A stretch of 64,000 nucleotides of DNA from Toxonevra muliebris. Lineage: Eukaryota; Arthropoda; Insecta; Diptera; Pallopteridae. The DNA lies in the NCBI GenBank assembly GCA_963691655.1, contig OY829329.1, positions 62,490,852 through 62,554,851 on the forward strand. The letters run 5' to 3'. The notes under the pieces were generated by a model that saw only the letters and a list, made by a program, of their open reading frames with translations, had not been told where the DNA came from and did not search any database. Within the stretch, counting starts at the first letter, position 1. Each line of letters starts with the position of its first letter. The position numbers and the translations under genes are program-made. Positions 34,760 through 45,680 of this stretch are shown piece after piece.

Positions 34760-35800
34760 ATATCAAAGCACCAGGATTCGGTGATAGCATGAGTTTCTAA
34801 AGCTAATTCTACCATTACACTTAAAGCAGCCCAACAAAAACTGGTGCTGAGGGTCACTAATATATCCCTTAGTACAATCCAAATTCGTTTAAATGAATTC
34901 CAAACTGAATTCTGAGCTACCATACTAAACCTTTATTGACGGCAAAACACACGGCAAAATATGGGAGAAGTGGTCTGTCGAACATATCGCTCATTTACTA
35001 TACTAAAAGACTGTCATAAGTCAAAAAACACGATTTTTGAGTTAATGATGCAGAATTATTCATTATGTCACGCTTTATATTGTGTAAAAATTTCATATTA
35101 ATATCTTGTATACTCTGCGCTTGAGAATTATAAAATTTCTCCTTTTTTCTGCAAAGTGGGAGTCAATTGAAAACTTTAAACGCGTTTTCTGCAAAATTGC
35201 GTTTTTTGAGTTATGACAGTCTTTTAGTAAATGAGCAATATGGATAATGACTGGAGCGATGTGGCATTTACAGACGAATCTTTTTTATGGACGGCAAGTA
35301 CCATAAAACATGCCTTGTCCATTAAGAGCAGTAAGTTGGCTCTCAGATTAGTTAAGCATCCAGTAAAAGTTCATGTTTGGCGATGCTTTTCAAAACAGAA
35401 TTTCGGCAGGATAATTTTTTTTAAGAGAAATTTAGATATCCGGTACATAATCCATTTATGCCAGCATAGACTCTTATCTGCTGCCAATAACTGGTTTGGG
35501 AAAATAAATGGAATTTTAAACATCAATGTGACTTGTGCATTAAGTGAAAAGAAGAAAACTGGAAACGGATTTCGGACTGTGCCTCTCAATCTCCAGATGC
35601 TAACCACATTAAAAATTTTTGAGCAGTTATTAAGCTTAAGATAAGCAGGAAAATGTTAAGAGCATTGCCCGAATGAAACGACAGCTTAAGTTAAAATGGC
35701 GCTGTTTGCCGCAATCATACGCCGAAAAGCTAGTTAATAGTATGATCTCGCGTTATCACGAAATTACTCAAAATTATGGTAACTGGACACTATATTAATA
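34760..35800 (+). pseudogene. Tc3-like transposase, broken by stops and by a MITE
   Basis: Upstream of the MITE the + strand reads STITLKAAQQKLVLRVTNIS then LSTIQIRLNEFQTEF with several stops, like the second DNA-binding domain of Tc3/Tc1 transposases. Downstream it reads DWSDVAFTDESFLW, which carries the first catalytic Asp, then KVHVWRCFSKQNFGRIIFF as in Tc3-type cores. After about residue 75 of that part the frame is lost: the second Asp (Q-x-DNDPKH region) is not readable. The 260-bp MITE at 34983-35242 separates the DNA-binding half from the catalytic half. Confidence 0.62.
34983..35242. mobile_element. 260-bp palindromic MITE nested in the Tc3-like element
   Basis: Left end CATATCGCTCATTTACTATA then CTAAAAGACTGTCATAAGTC; complement of the right end CATATTGCTCATTTACTAAA then AGACTGTCATAACTC. 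The inverted repeats are about 45 bp with one 5-bp insertion. The interior is non-coding. Its insertion postdates the Tc3-like copy. Confidence 0.72.
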
Positions 35801-36318
35801 TGCCAGCACATTGGACATAAAAATGTTTAAAAAAATGTGGGATATTTTTTTTTGATTGAGACATTTTTTGAAGGACTTTGGCCGAACACGCTCTTGTTGT
35901 ATTTTATAATTTTTTTTCGGGACTAATAAAATGTCCTGTTTTTTTGGCATATCAATAATGAATTCTAATGAATTATTTACACTCTTTTGAAATAGATTAA
36001 ACGCATTAATATTTATTTATTTTTATTTTCATTTAAGTTTGATTAATAATTTCTTTTAGTTTTATACGCTTAATGCTTTCATTACTATTACTAATCATTT
36101 ATGAAAAGATAAAAGTCATTTATCTCTTCATTAAATACTAATTTTCACATTGTATCTTTTTGTATCACATATATTCTCTTTTTCCCTTTCTCTCTCTCTC
36201 TCTCTCTCTTCATCACTCATTCATCATATAACAAAAAATATATAAAAAATAATAAAATCAAAAAAAATTTGAATTGAATACAACAACAAAAATGGTTACG
36301 AATATATGCTAACTTTAG

Positions 36319-36389
36319 CAATACTGAGCATTATCGTGATTATGAAACCGTTTTTATAGTTCCAGGTCCATCATGTCATAATCAAAATC
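36319..36389 (+). CDS. tutl: Candidate cassette exon of turtle (71 nt, frame-switching)
   Basis: An AG acceptor (CTAACTTTAG) and GTAAGA donor bound 71 nt. Joined to the 34112 exon, AA+C gives Asn and the exon reads NTEHYRDYETVFIVPGPSCH then NQN plus one base, an amino-acid mix unlike random intron translation. Because 71 is not a multiple of three, the last exon would then be read in another frame: HINKPEYQV and a stop after ten codons. The result would be a receptor with a short tail of about 90 cytoplasmic residues, ending Y-Q-V, which resembles a class II PDZ ligand. A TC tract lies 110 bp upstream, rather far for an acceptor. This is inference from phase and sequence quality only. Confidence 0.42.
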
Positions 36390-37943
36390 GTAAGAGAAAT
36401 TTTTTTTTATTAAATATGTTGTATGTATACTATTGTATATTTTTAATATACATAAATATATGTAGTATACCTATAAATGTTATTGTTTTTTAGCCAAAAA
36501 AATTCCAATATTCTTGTTCTTGTTCTAAATATGTTTGCGAATGCAACTTCTGAATTACATATACATTACAAATACCTATACAAACAAAAAACAGAACATA
36601 TCAAAAGAAATCAAATTTTTAAATGTTTTTAAATTATTTTTTTAATTTCAATTATTATTCACAAACTTCACATTTCATTTTACACTCATATACATACCTA
36701 CATTTGTACATCATTTCATATATTTTGTACAGCCAATTAAAATAATTTTTGTTGAATTAAAATGCTACTTATACATTGCATATCTGTATGTATATATTCA
36801 TCTTTTATTTAATATTTTTTTCTTTTTGCTAAATCTATAATATGTCTGGATACTACTGAAGACCAAAAGGTTGGCATAAAAAAAAATCAAATATACATAC
36901 ATAAATCATTTCTTATAATTTTTATATATATATGATATAGTAAGGTAGTTTTTAGCTTTTATTTCTTTGTAAACTTTTTAATTAATCACTCAAAACCTTT
37001 GCAAATCAATAGAGTTAATTATTCGATAGAAAAGTATTGAAAGTATTTTTTAGTTTCATCTTACTTGAATTTGCACTGATAAAGTGTTTCTTAACACTGA
37101 AACCTCTGATCCATAGGACATTCAAGTTTGGAATAAAACACCATCCCTTCCACTGTTTTTTCCGATCAAAATCTGAGTTATCATAAACCTTTCTACTAAA
37201 ATAAAGTTCTTGTTAAATAAAAAGATAGATTTTTTTCTTTTCTGGTGGTAATATTTATATTGATAAGCTCATTTAATTGTTCTAGATACTCTTCCAATAC
37301 ATTTATAGGACAAACTGTTTATGTTTAATTATCTGAAAATATTGCAATATCTTGAACTACATTCAAGATTGAATTGCGTGCAGAACTCATGTATACATAT
37401 CATTAGCCCCGCTTGGGAAATACTGAGAGATGTTCTCATACATCAGTTCCATCTTCTCGATCTGTGTCTCTCTGTCACTTTAATATGATCCACCAGAGTT
37501 CCATTCTTTCGTCCATTGTGTACTTCTCGTCGATTTCCTAAGAGCTCTTGTAGAACTCTTAACATCGTGGGTACAATAGACAGAGACCTGCTAAATTGTT
37601 TTCAGGTATAGGAACTCACTCTATAAAAGATGAATTAAGTAGGACAAAAAAAAAAAAACTTTACATTAACTTAAGATTAATCAAGGCTACAGCTTTGCAG
37701 AATTTCGATCAAAATTGGTCTTTGGGATTCCTTCAAGAACTCCGTACTAAACTTAGCTTTAATATCCTTAGAAATATATGCTTATTTCCTATATGTGTTA
37801 AAATATATCTGCCTACAATTATTGCACGCTTGCATGCTTCTTTATGGCATTATACTCTAGCTCAACGATCTCTTTTATCATAAAATTCATTTTCTAATTA
37901 TTTTTTCTTCTTCCTCAACTCCTCTTCCTCCTCCAAAAAAAAG
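36390..37943 (+). other. Last intron of the tutl-like gene
   Basis: AT-rich. The 3' end has a strong pyrimidine tract (about 37898-37935, mostly CT) followed by CAAAAAAAAG, supporting the acceptor at 37943. A short open stretch near 36850 (CLDTTEDQK) lacks an acceptor and is not annotated. Confidence 0.55.
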
Positions 37944-40194
37944 ATATAAACAAACCCGAATATCAGGTTTAACAACAATACTCATTGCCATACTGCATTG
38001 GATTTGGCCACCCGATCGCTGTACAAATTGTCATTCCATCTATAGTTCACCACATTTGGACGATGAAGACGACGAAGCACGCCGCAGAAGCTCAGTCAGT
38101 CAAATACAACGTTCCGTTGATGGGCGTTTTGTGTTATCCGAGGTAGTAGCAGCAGCAGCGGCAGCAACTGGCGGAGGAGTAATAGATAAGCGAATAAAAT
38201 TGAATGCCATAACCAACGGCGAAACCGGTGAAGGTATCGATGAAGTAGATGACATTGCGGCACATATGCAACATCGACGTAATAGCAACTCATCACAAAA
38301 CTCTTCAAGCGATGATGGTGGTTTTCTATCGCGTCGAAATTTCATAACAGCACGTGCATCGTGGCGACGCCCGTTGGTTGCCTCACCAAGCCAGCTGAGC
38401 CTGCAATCGGCAGTGGGATCAGCGCGCGGTTTTCTACAAGGCCTTGGCGGTTTACTGAGAGTGGGTAGTAGTGGTGGCGGTGGTGGAGGTGGTGTTAATA
38501 GTCTCGGTGATGGTGATATGCAAAGCAGTAGTGGAGCACGTTATCAGAATGTTTATCGTAATCATTATGGGTATAACATCTATAGAAATCTACAACCAGC
38601 GCAACCTGCACAACCAAGTACAAGTACAAGTAGACCATTACACATTAATACTGTGAGCGGCAGCGGCGGGGGTGTCGGTATGGCACTTGGAGGCGGCGGC
38701 GGCCGCAGCAGCTCACTTCATCCACATCACATCACACATCACATGCATCATGGTGGTGATTTGGTTACACCCAATTTGTATACACCCTCGAGAGTGTCAC
38801 GTATATTCTCGAGCTCACCGGCGAGCACACCTAATGATGGTATCGGTATCGGTGGCATGAGTAATAACAATCAGCATGCTCATGTCGTCGGTGGCGGTGG
38901 CAGTCTCTTTAGCTCGCCTTGGGCCATGACAACACCAAATCATCACAATCATCATTATCATTTTAGTGATTTAAGTACTGTATATCCTAGTTCGGCTGAA
39001 CGTTCATTCCCAACACCATCAAGTGGCAATCTCAGTCGATATCGTTACTATTCACATGAATTGCCTTCACTACGTACGATACAAGAAGAAACTCGTCGCT
39101 ACAATCAACAGCAAGAGCAGCAACATCAACAACAACAACAAGAGCAACATCATCACCATCACCAACAGCAACTGCATGGTTTCGTGCCTTTACAAATACC
39201 ATCGCCACCATCATGGCGTAGCTATTACCACACACAAATGATGCCATATCATAGCTATCGACCGCGTACACGCTGGTATCCACGTCACTACTCGCGTCTC
39301 TTTGGACGCTCACAATCGGAACTAATGTCACCACTGCCACATCTAAATCTATCATTACGTTCTGCATCTGCAGCGGGCGGCGGCATGGGCTTGGAAGCTT
39401 CGCCCGAATCACGTTCTAGTTCGAGTGGTTTTGGCTCGAAGAATACATCAAACCAACCGCATGGATCTCATCACTCGGGTAGTACAAGTGAATGGCGTTT
39501 GCTGCCACCATATCGACCGCCACCACCACCACCATCTACCACAGCGTACTTTGGATCACAGCATGCTATGCCGTCAACACAATCACATGCACCACAACAA
39601 GCACAAGCGCAAGCGCCTTCGCAACATCAACACTTCAGCTCATCCACATTACCATATTATCCACAACATCACCAGCATCAGCACCATCACGCTACCTCAG
39701 CAGGACTTTCCAGCTATTATAACTCAAGTCTGCAGCAGCGTCCCATAACGCCACCATATACCATGGAACATTGGTTAGATATGATCTCACGCTTAAATGC
39801 GGCTACTGATAATGTTAATCTACCCAAGTCGGTAGATGTTGGCAGCGTTGATGGCCATTATGAATTCGATCCATCAACACCGACACCGAGCGCTTCAACA
39901 CCCACCGGGGGCTTACTGCGTGAAGATCTCAATTTGCATATCGATACAACGGGCCATCATACATTGGGTCCCATGAGTGGCAGCATCTTTCATACGACTG
40001 CCTCGAGCATGATGTTACCATCATCTGGGTCAGCTACATTCGGTGGCATTGGCGGTGGGCGCAATAAAGCACGTATATCACGTTACGACAATACCGATGT
40101 CCGGCTGCAGGCAATGAAAGAGGAATTCTATGCGTATCGCAAGCGGCAGGCAATGAAACGTGCTGGTGTGGCAGAGCTCGAAAGTGTTTGCTGA
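37944..40194 (+). CDS. tutl: turtle terminal exon: long low-complexity cytoplasmic tail
   Basis: With AA from the 34112 exon the first base completes Lys, and the frame runs to TGA at 40192-40194, about 750 residues. It starts with a hydrophobic stretch ISGLTTILIAILHWIWPPDR and CTNCHSIYSS. Acidic/basic DDEDDEARRRSSVSQIQRSV follows, then long Ala, Gly, Ser, Gln, His and Pro runs, SPPSWRSYY and LFGRSQSELMSPLP. The ordered-looking end includes RISRYDNTDVRLQAMKEEFY and closes VAELESVC. Long disordered tails with Tyr/Pro/Ser motifs are usual for turtle-type receptors and are thought to bind cytoskeletal partners. A second acceptor (CTATAG at 38045) is in the same phase and would omit 34 codons including the hydrophobic stretch. 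A GTAAGA donor lies ten bases after the stop. No catalytic domain is visible. Confidence 0.84.
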
Positions 40195-40379
40195 CAACGA
40201 CGGTAAGAAAATTATAGATACTTACTTATGTACTTATAGATGAGAATGACAACTTAGCGTGTAAATGTTAGTATTAAGTTAAGTAGTATGTGTTCATATC
40301 ACAAAAAGTTGCGTTGTGCTTTACTTTTTATTTTCTTTGGCCAATAACGCAGCGCAACATCAGGCATTACCTTAACATG

Positions 40380-41930
40380 TGAATTTTTCGAAATATTTCC
40401 TGAATGCACTTTCTTAAAGACTATTCGAGAGGAGGAGGTGTTCTCTTCAATATATCAGCTCTTCGTGATTACACAATTTTAAGTACTTTGTGATTTTCTT
40501 CAAGAAAACCATATGAATTCTTTCGGGAACTGCTACATTTTAATTGCCAAAACTCTTTCAAGAACTTATTCTTTTTCTTTTATGGTACAACAGCCCTTGA
40601 TGAGCCTAGACCGAGTTTTTCACAACTCAAGAAATTCAAATCTTTAATTGAAGCTCAAAATATTTCTAGCAATTCATGCATTCATGAATAAAGATTCAAA
40701 ATATTCCATATACTTCTTGCAGAAGTCTTCACAAAACCCTTCAAGAACTTCAAAATTTCATAAAAAACCCAAAATATTTTATGTACATTACGAAGTTCTT
40801 CAAAAACATTAAAATTTAAATAAAACTACTACTACTATTACGGTACAACAGCCCCTGGAGGGCCAAGGCCGAACTTTTCGCATCCATTCATGTTGTGTGA
40901 ATTATATTTTTATGCACGAATGGAAGGGACCTACAGTTTTATGCCGGATCCGAACGGTGAAGCAAAAAGCTTTTCATAGGCATTTTTTTACTCTTGATGG
41001 TTTGCCATTGCCAGCCAAGAGGTGGTGCCGTGTAGAAAAATTTGTATTTTCTATTATTGATTTTTTGAGCGTGCCAAGATATGAACCCGGGCACCTCTGC
41101 GGAGCAGTCCAACACACTAACTAGGCCACGGCAAACATAAAATACAAACACTTTGTATATTTCTTGAGGACTCCTCAATGCTTCATGAAAATGCAAAATA
41201 TTTCTTTTATTTCTTGGAGAATTTCTTACTTTTTCATACAAAAATCAAAATATTTCGTATACTTCTGGGAGAATTTCCATGAACTTCTTCAAAAACCTCA
41301 AATTCTTTTTCTTTTTAAAGAACTTCTTCAAAACCCGCAAAATTTCATTGAAATTCTAAAACATTTTAGCTATTTGGAAAACTTCTTCAAGATCCTCAAT
41401 ATTTTGTAAAATTTTAATAAATTTCGCATAATTCCTGGAGAACTTTTAAAAAAGTCTTTTAATAGTCTTTCAATATTTTGTTACAAAGATTTAAATTTTT
41501 TGTATACTTTATAAAATGTTTTTGTAGAACTCTTTCAAAAACATTAACATTCCATAAAAATTTAAAAAAAAAGTTCCATATACTTCTTGCAGGAACTCCT
41601 TCAAGAGCCTCAGCATTTCATAAAAACACCAAAAATTTCTCAACTTTTTGTGAACTCCTCATTAGGATCTCCTTCAATAAACTCAATATTTTGTTGTACA
41701 TTTCTTGAGAAGCTTCTTACGAGCTCCTTTAAGTAACATAATACTTCATAAAAATTCTTGAATAAGTTTCCAAGAACCCGAACATTCTACACAACTTCTC
41801 AAAAGCTTCTTCAAAAACTATGACGTTTTAATAAAAGTTCAAAATATTCATTTCAACTTCTAGAAACTACTACAGAAACTTAACTTTTTAAGTACCTAGA
41901 AATTCAATAAATTTTTTGAAAACGCTCCTC
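40380..41930. repeat. Degenerate ~65-bp repeat: CTTCTTCAAGAACTTC...AAAATATTTC
   Basis: Loose units with TTCTTGGAGAACTTCTTCAA, CCTCAAAATTTCAT and AAAATTCAAAATATTTC(A/G)TATAC recur some 15-20 times. A SINE (40835-41133) interrupts them, as does a SINE-tail scrap at 40583-40640. Confidence 0.45.
40835..41133 (-). mobile_element. tRNA-headed SINE (copy 4) with (TAG)n tail
   Basis: On the - strand the head (41133-41071) reads GCCGTGGCCTAGTTAGTGTG (A-box region), CTGCTCCGCAGAGGTG and B-box GGGTTCATATC. The body follows with TTGGCTGGCAATGGCAAACC, CACCGTTCGGATCCGGC and ATAAAACTGTAGGTCCC. It ends GGGGCTGTTGTACCGTAATA and a short TAG repeat (40822-40840). The head differs from copies 1-2 while the body is shared. 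Confidence 0.7.
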
Positions 41931-43560
41931 CATCACTTCGAGTCACAAGAAAAAAAAGCATTGAATCAAACAAAAACAGAAAAGGCGATGATACTGTTTT
42001 TTATTATTTTTCGTTTCAAGGTTTTCAATTAAATTAAAATGTTTTTAAAGCGCACTGATTTCTTTAAAAACATAAATAATAAAAATAAAGTACACTGAAA
42101 CTAAATAACTAGTAAACAAAAAAAAAAAAACAACAACAAACAGATATGTAAGAGTCAAAGAGCAAAAGCAAAAACTCTTCCACGAATTATTTCTAATAAA
42201 AAGAAGCAACAAAAATAACGAAAATAGTTAATTTAAAAGATGAGAACACAAAAAAAGCAAACGAATAAATTTTTAAAAAATATAATTCAATAAACAAAAA
42301 ACAACACACAATTAAATAAACTAGTTTAATTAATTAAGCAGAAGAAATTAATTAAATGATTGAAAAAAAAACGGCGTACACAACTTAGAAAACCCAAGCA
42401 AAACAAAATCAATCTTTAAACTTTAGTACATAAAAAAAAAAGAAACAAATATGTATGAATTTTCAAAAAGTCAAAACATAAAACAAATAAATTAAATAGT
42501 TTTTTAGTTAACGACACTAAAAATTGTAATAAATTAAAAACAAACAACAAAAAAACTGCAAATAAAAAACAAATACACGCGAACTATCAATATATACAAA
42601 AAAAAAAACAAAATGTGGCTATGTTAAAATTATTAATTAATAATAATATAAAAAAGAAAAACTTTAACACAATTATTTTTAAAAGTTGAAAACTAAACCT
42701 GTGTAAATATTTAACATAAAATTTAAATTTAATGGAACAAAAAAGTATAGCAATTATAAAAAACATATTATTAAAATTAAATAATAAATAAAAATAAAAA
42801 CAAGAAAAAGAAGAAGCAAATCCACTAGTATTTCGAATAAAAACATACATAATATGACTTTAAAAGAATAATGACAAATATAAAAAAATAAAAAAAAATA
42901 ACGAATAAAAAAATTTAACAATAAATATGTTAAATATTTAAAATTATTTATTAAGCATTAAATCATTTAAAAAAATTATACACAAACACACACACACACA
43001 CACAAAAACAATTTTAGTATTTAAGACGATGATCAAAGCAAATAAATTTAAGATCTGTCATAAAACAAAAAGAAAAGTTAAATAAGTTTCCCAAAAAAAA
43101 AAAAAAAAAAAACAAAACAAAAATACTTAATAATACTAGCATAAAATAAAAGCAAAAAAAAAAAATATTTACGAACAAATAAATTGCAAATATAGAAGAA
43201 GTGAAAAAAGTTTCATAATTAATAAAATAAAAATAAAAAAACATATAGGAAAATATTTAAAAATAATAAAATGATTATAAATAGTTGCTGCATATAAAAC
43301 AAAACAAAATTAATAAATGAAGTAATAAATATCTATAATAATTAATTAATTACCTACCTACAATTAAAACAGCAATTCTTTTTTTCTTTTGTAGATGCAC
43401 ACAAAAATTTAAAATTTAGTATGAACAAAAATTTACCAAAAAAAAAAAGAAACACAAAAACAAAAACCAGAACTAAAAAGGCAACTAAAGCAAAGCGCCA
43501 AAGTTTTCAATGCATTTGTTTCAATACACAGTATAATTAATTTTTAGCTATTGAATAATA

Positions 43561-45042
43561 TTCATGAAAAAAAACTTTCACAGGAACTGCAGCAGGAAGC
43601 TCTTTAACTTTTCGCGTGATAGAACACGAATTCTTACTCCTTCATTATTCCACCGGGCAGGTTTTTAACTAACTCAAGATTTAGTAGTAAACTATAAGCA
43701 CGTGAATTATTCGAATTTCGATTTATCAAATTTAAGGTTAACTTAAGTCACATTGCTTAACTATAAACAAGAGTTGAATCAGTTTTTTCAATCGGCACGT
43801 GGTTGTCGATTATTTCGCAAAGTCAGTTCTCGCTCGTGACTATTTTTTTTTTTTTTTGTGGAATTTTGCCTTTCTAGTTTTCTAATTTTTGGTATACCTT
43901 TGCATTGATGTTGAAGAAGCACGAAATATACTAGTTATTTCAACCGATACTCGGACCACAAAGCCGGAAAGGCTTAGTCTAAAGCCGGAAAGGCTTTCTT
44001 TATTCCTTCACTTTTAAAGTTGACTGATTTTCGATATACCACCTCTGTGTTGAAGACTTTCAAAATCAATACTGTTTGCTTTCTGTTTTTCTGAAGCTTC
44101 ATAAGTGTGTATAAAATTTTTACATACCTTTAGCCAGACTTTCTAGATCCCGAGGTCTCAATGATTGTGTTATAAAAAATCTATCAAACACTTTAAAATC
44201 TAGGAAAAACGAAACCAATTTCTTGATTGCTTTCTGATGAGATAAATAGTAACTGAGTTAATTGATAAAAATAAGGCAGTTATAAAGATAAAAATAGGAG
44301 ATATAAATAGAAAAAATCTACAGAGTACGTTTTCGATTGATCATTTAAAAATCTATTTCTAAAAAACGAAATTGTAGTATATAATGACTTTCGAATATTT
44401 CAATAAAATTCTAAACTAGAATGTTTTCCAAAGACATACTTTAGGGACCATCAACTTTTGACTCTATAGTCATTTTGTAATCCTTCGAGTCAATCCATTC
44501 AAATAATTACGTGGTTTCATTAAAAGTCAATCGATATATTTTACTAGGACAGTTTAGACTGTTGTGATCTGGGGTCAATCTATTTGAATTAAAAGATCTA
44601 GATTAATTCTTTCATTATAAGTGGCCACAAGTCTGTATACATAATCTACCAGAACAGCTCAAACAGTTGAGAACTGATTTCAATAGTTTCAGTTTCAAAC
44701 CAGTACAAGTAGCCACTGTCACTTCACCAACACATTTCGTAAAGATAGTCCAATATTTAAACAACCTGATTCAATTTATTTTTCATAGACTTTCAGAACA
44801 CAAAAATTTTTATCCCTTTGGTCTTAGCAGACGATTAAGATTTGGTTTATGGAGTTGTTCTTTAATTCTTTGCTCAAAGGTGGTACAAAATTTGAAGCAC
44901 TTTTTTTTGTTGGCTTTTGCGCATAGTTTGTGCCACTTTTTCTCAAAGTAGAAATTAATTTTGAAAGATCGATGAAGTAAATGTATTTTAAGAAACGTCA
45001 CCGGTCAAGGTTTGACTATACTACTACTTGAATTCTTTTCTC
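43561..45042 (+). other. Non-coding, nothing recognised
   Basis: AT-rich; a small repeat AAAGCCGGAAAGGCTT occurs twice at about 43960-43997. Short readings are not protein-like. Confidence 0.4.
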
Positions 45043-45680
45043 CTAAATGGAGCATAGAGCCTCAATAATCAACTTAAATCTAACTTTATTATGAACATTT
45101 AGGATGATGTCATTCCATGAATAATTGGCAGTACGGAGCTCTTTCTCGATGGTTCGCCTCCAGGTCATAGCTGGTGCCCCTCGACGTCTGCAATCTTGTG
45201 GTTTCCACTGAAGCGCTTGTCGGGCGATATTACTGCTAGGTCGTCTTAGCATATAACCGATCCCGCTCCATTTACGACGTCGTACCTCACTTCTTACTTG
45301 CACTTGCCCAGTTCGAGATACGCTGTGGTCACCAAATATGCAAAATTCTTCTTAAACAGCGGTTTGTAAAAACTTGAAGTAGAGAAATGGCAGAGGTTTC
45401 TTTCTACATTTCGCATTCGTAGAAAAGGACAGACTTTACGCTTAACTAGAAGATGCCTAGTTTAGTGCTGGTGGCTTTGTTGATCCGAGATTTGACGTCT
45501 TCATCCGTACCACTTTTGATCGTTACTATGCTGCCCAGGTAAACAAAAGACTGAACGGTTTCAACTCTCTCGTCCTGCAGAGTATGAGAGGGTCGATTGT
45601 GGCACCATATCCGCTACACATAACCTTCGTTTTTGATATGTTTATCTCGAGCCCAGCATTACGAACTTTGACTATATGGG
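45043..45680 (-). pseudogene. Decayed LINE reverse-transcriptase C-terminal fragment
   Basis: The - strand reads first GLEINISKTKVM (RT palm region), then VETVQSFVYLGSIVT and GTDEDVKSRINKATSTKLGI in another frame. After a gap comes RRRKWSGIGYMLRRPSSNIA then RQALQWKPQDCRRRGAPAMT and WRRTIEKEL, ending at a stop at 45043. GL-x-IN-x(2)-KTKVM, YLGS and the R-x-W-x-GH-x-LRR...RRG-x-P-x-TWRR block are landmarks of non-LTR retrotransposon ORF2 proteins downstream of the catalytic YADD. At least two frameshifts and stops occur and the 5' part is missing. Confidence 0.7.

Larger units (their letters stand above)
34425..35905 (+). mobile_element. Decayed Tc3-like Tc1 element
   Basis: Inverted CGTGTTCGGC cores near 34429-34439 and 35882-35892 mark the likely ends of a 1.5-kb element; the exact ends and target TA were not resolved. 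The interior carries a broken transposase on the + strand and a nested palindromic MITE. Confidence 0.55.
40195..43560 (+). other. Probable 3' UTR of tutl
   Basis: No reading frame is supported. From about 41940 to 43500 the + strand is strongly A-rich with many CAAAAACAAA stretches and AATAAA hexamers, while T-runs are rare. This one-sided composition continues directly from the stop codon and fits a long fly 3' UTR; which AATAAA is used cannot be told. Confidence 0.4.

Noticed and set aside
36852..36878. Small exon CLDTTEDQK or an 8-nt microexon ending at the GT of 36879
   Set aside because: No AG acceptor precedes the nine-codon reading, and the 8-nt version leaves the last exon starting with an immediate stop.
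38096..39412. Overlapping - strand and alternate-frame open readings inside the turtle tail exon
   Set aside because: They are shadow frames of triplet-rich coding sequence; repeats in one frame keep the others open.
44667..44951. 94-codon + strand reading
   Set aside because: No recognisable motif and located in non-coding sequence rich in similar short frames.
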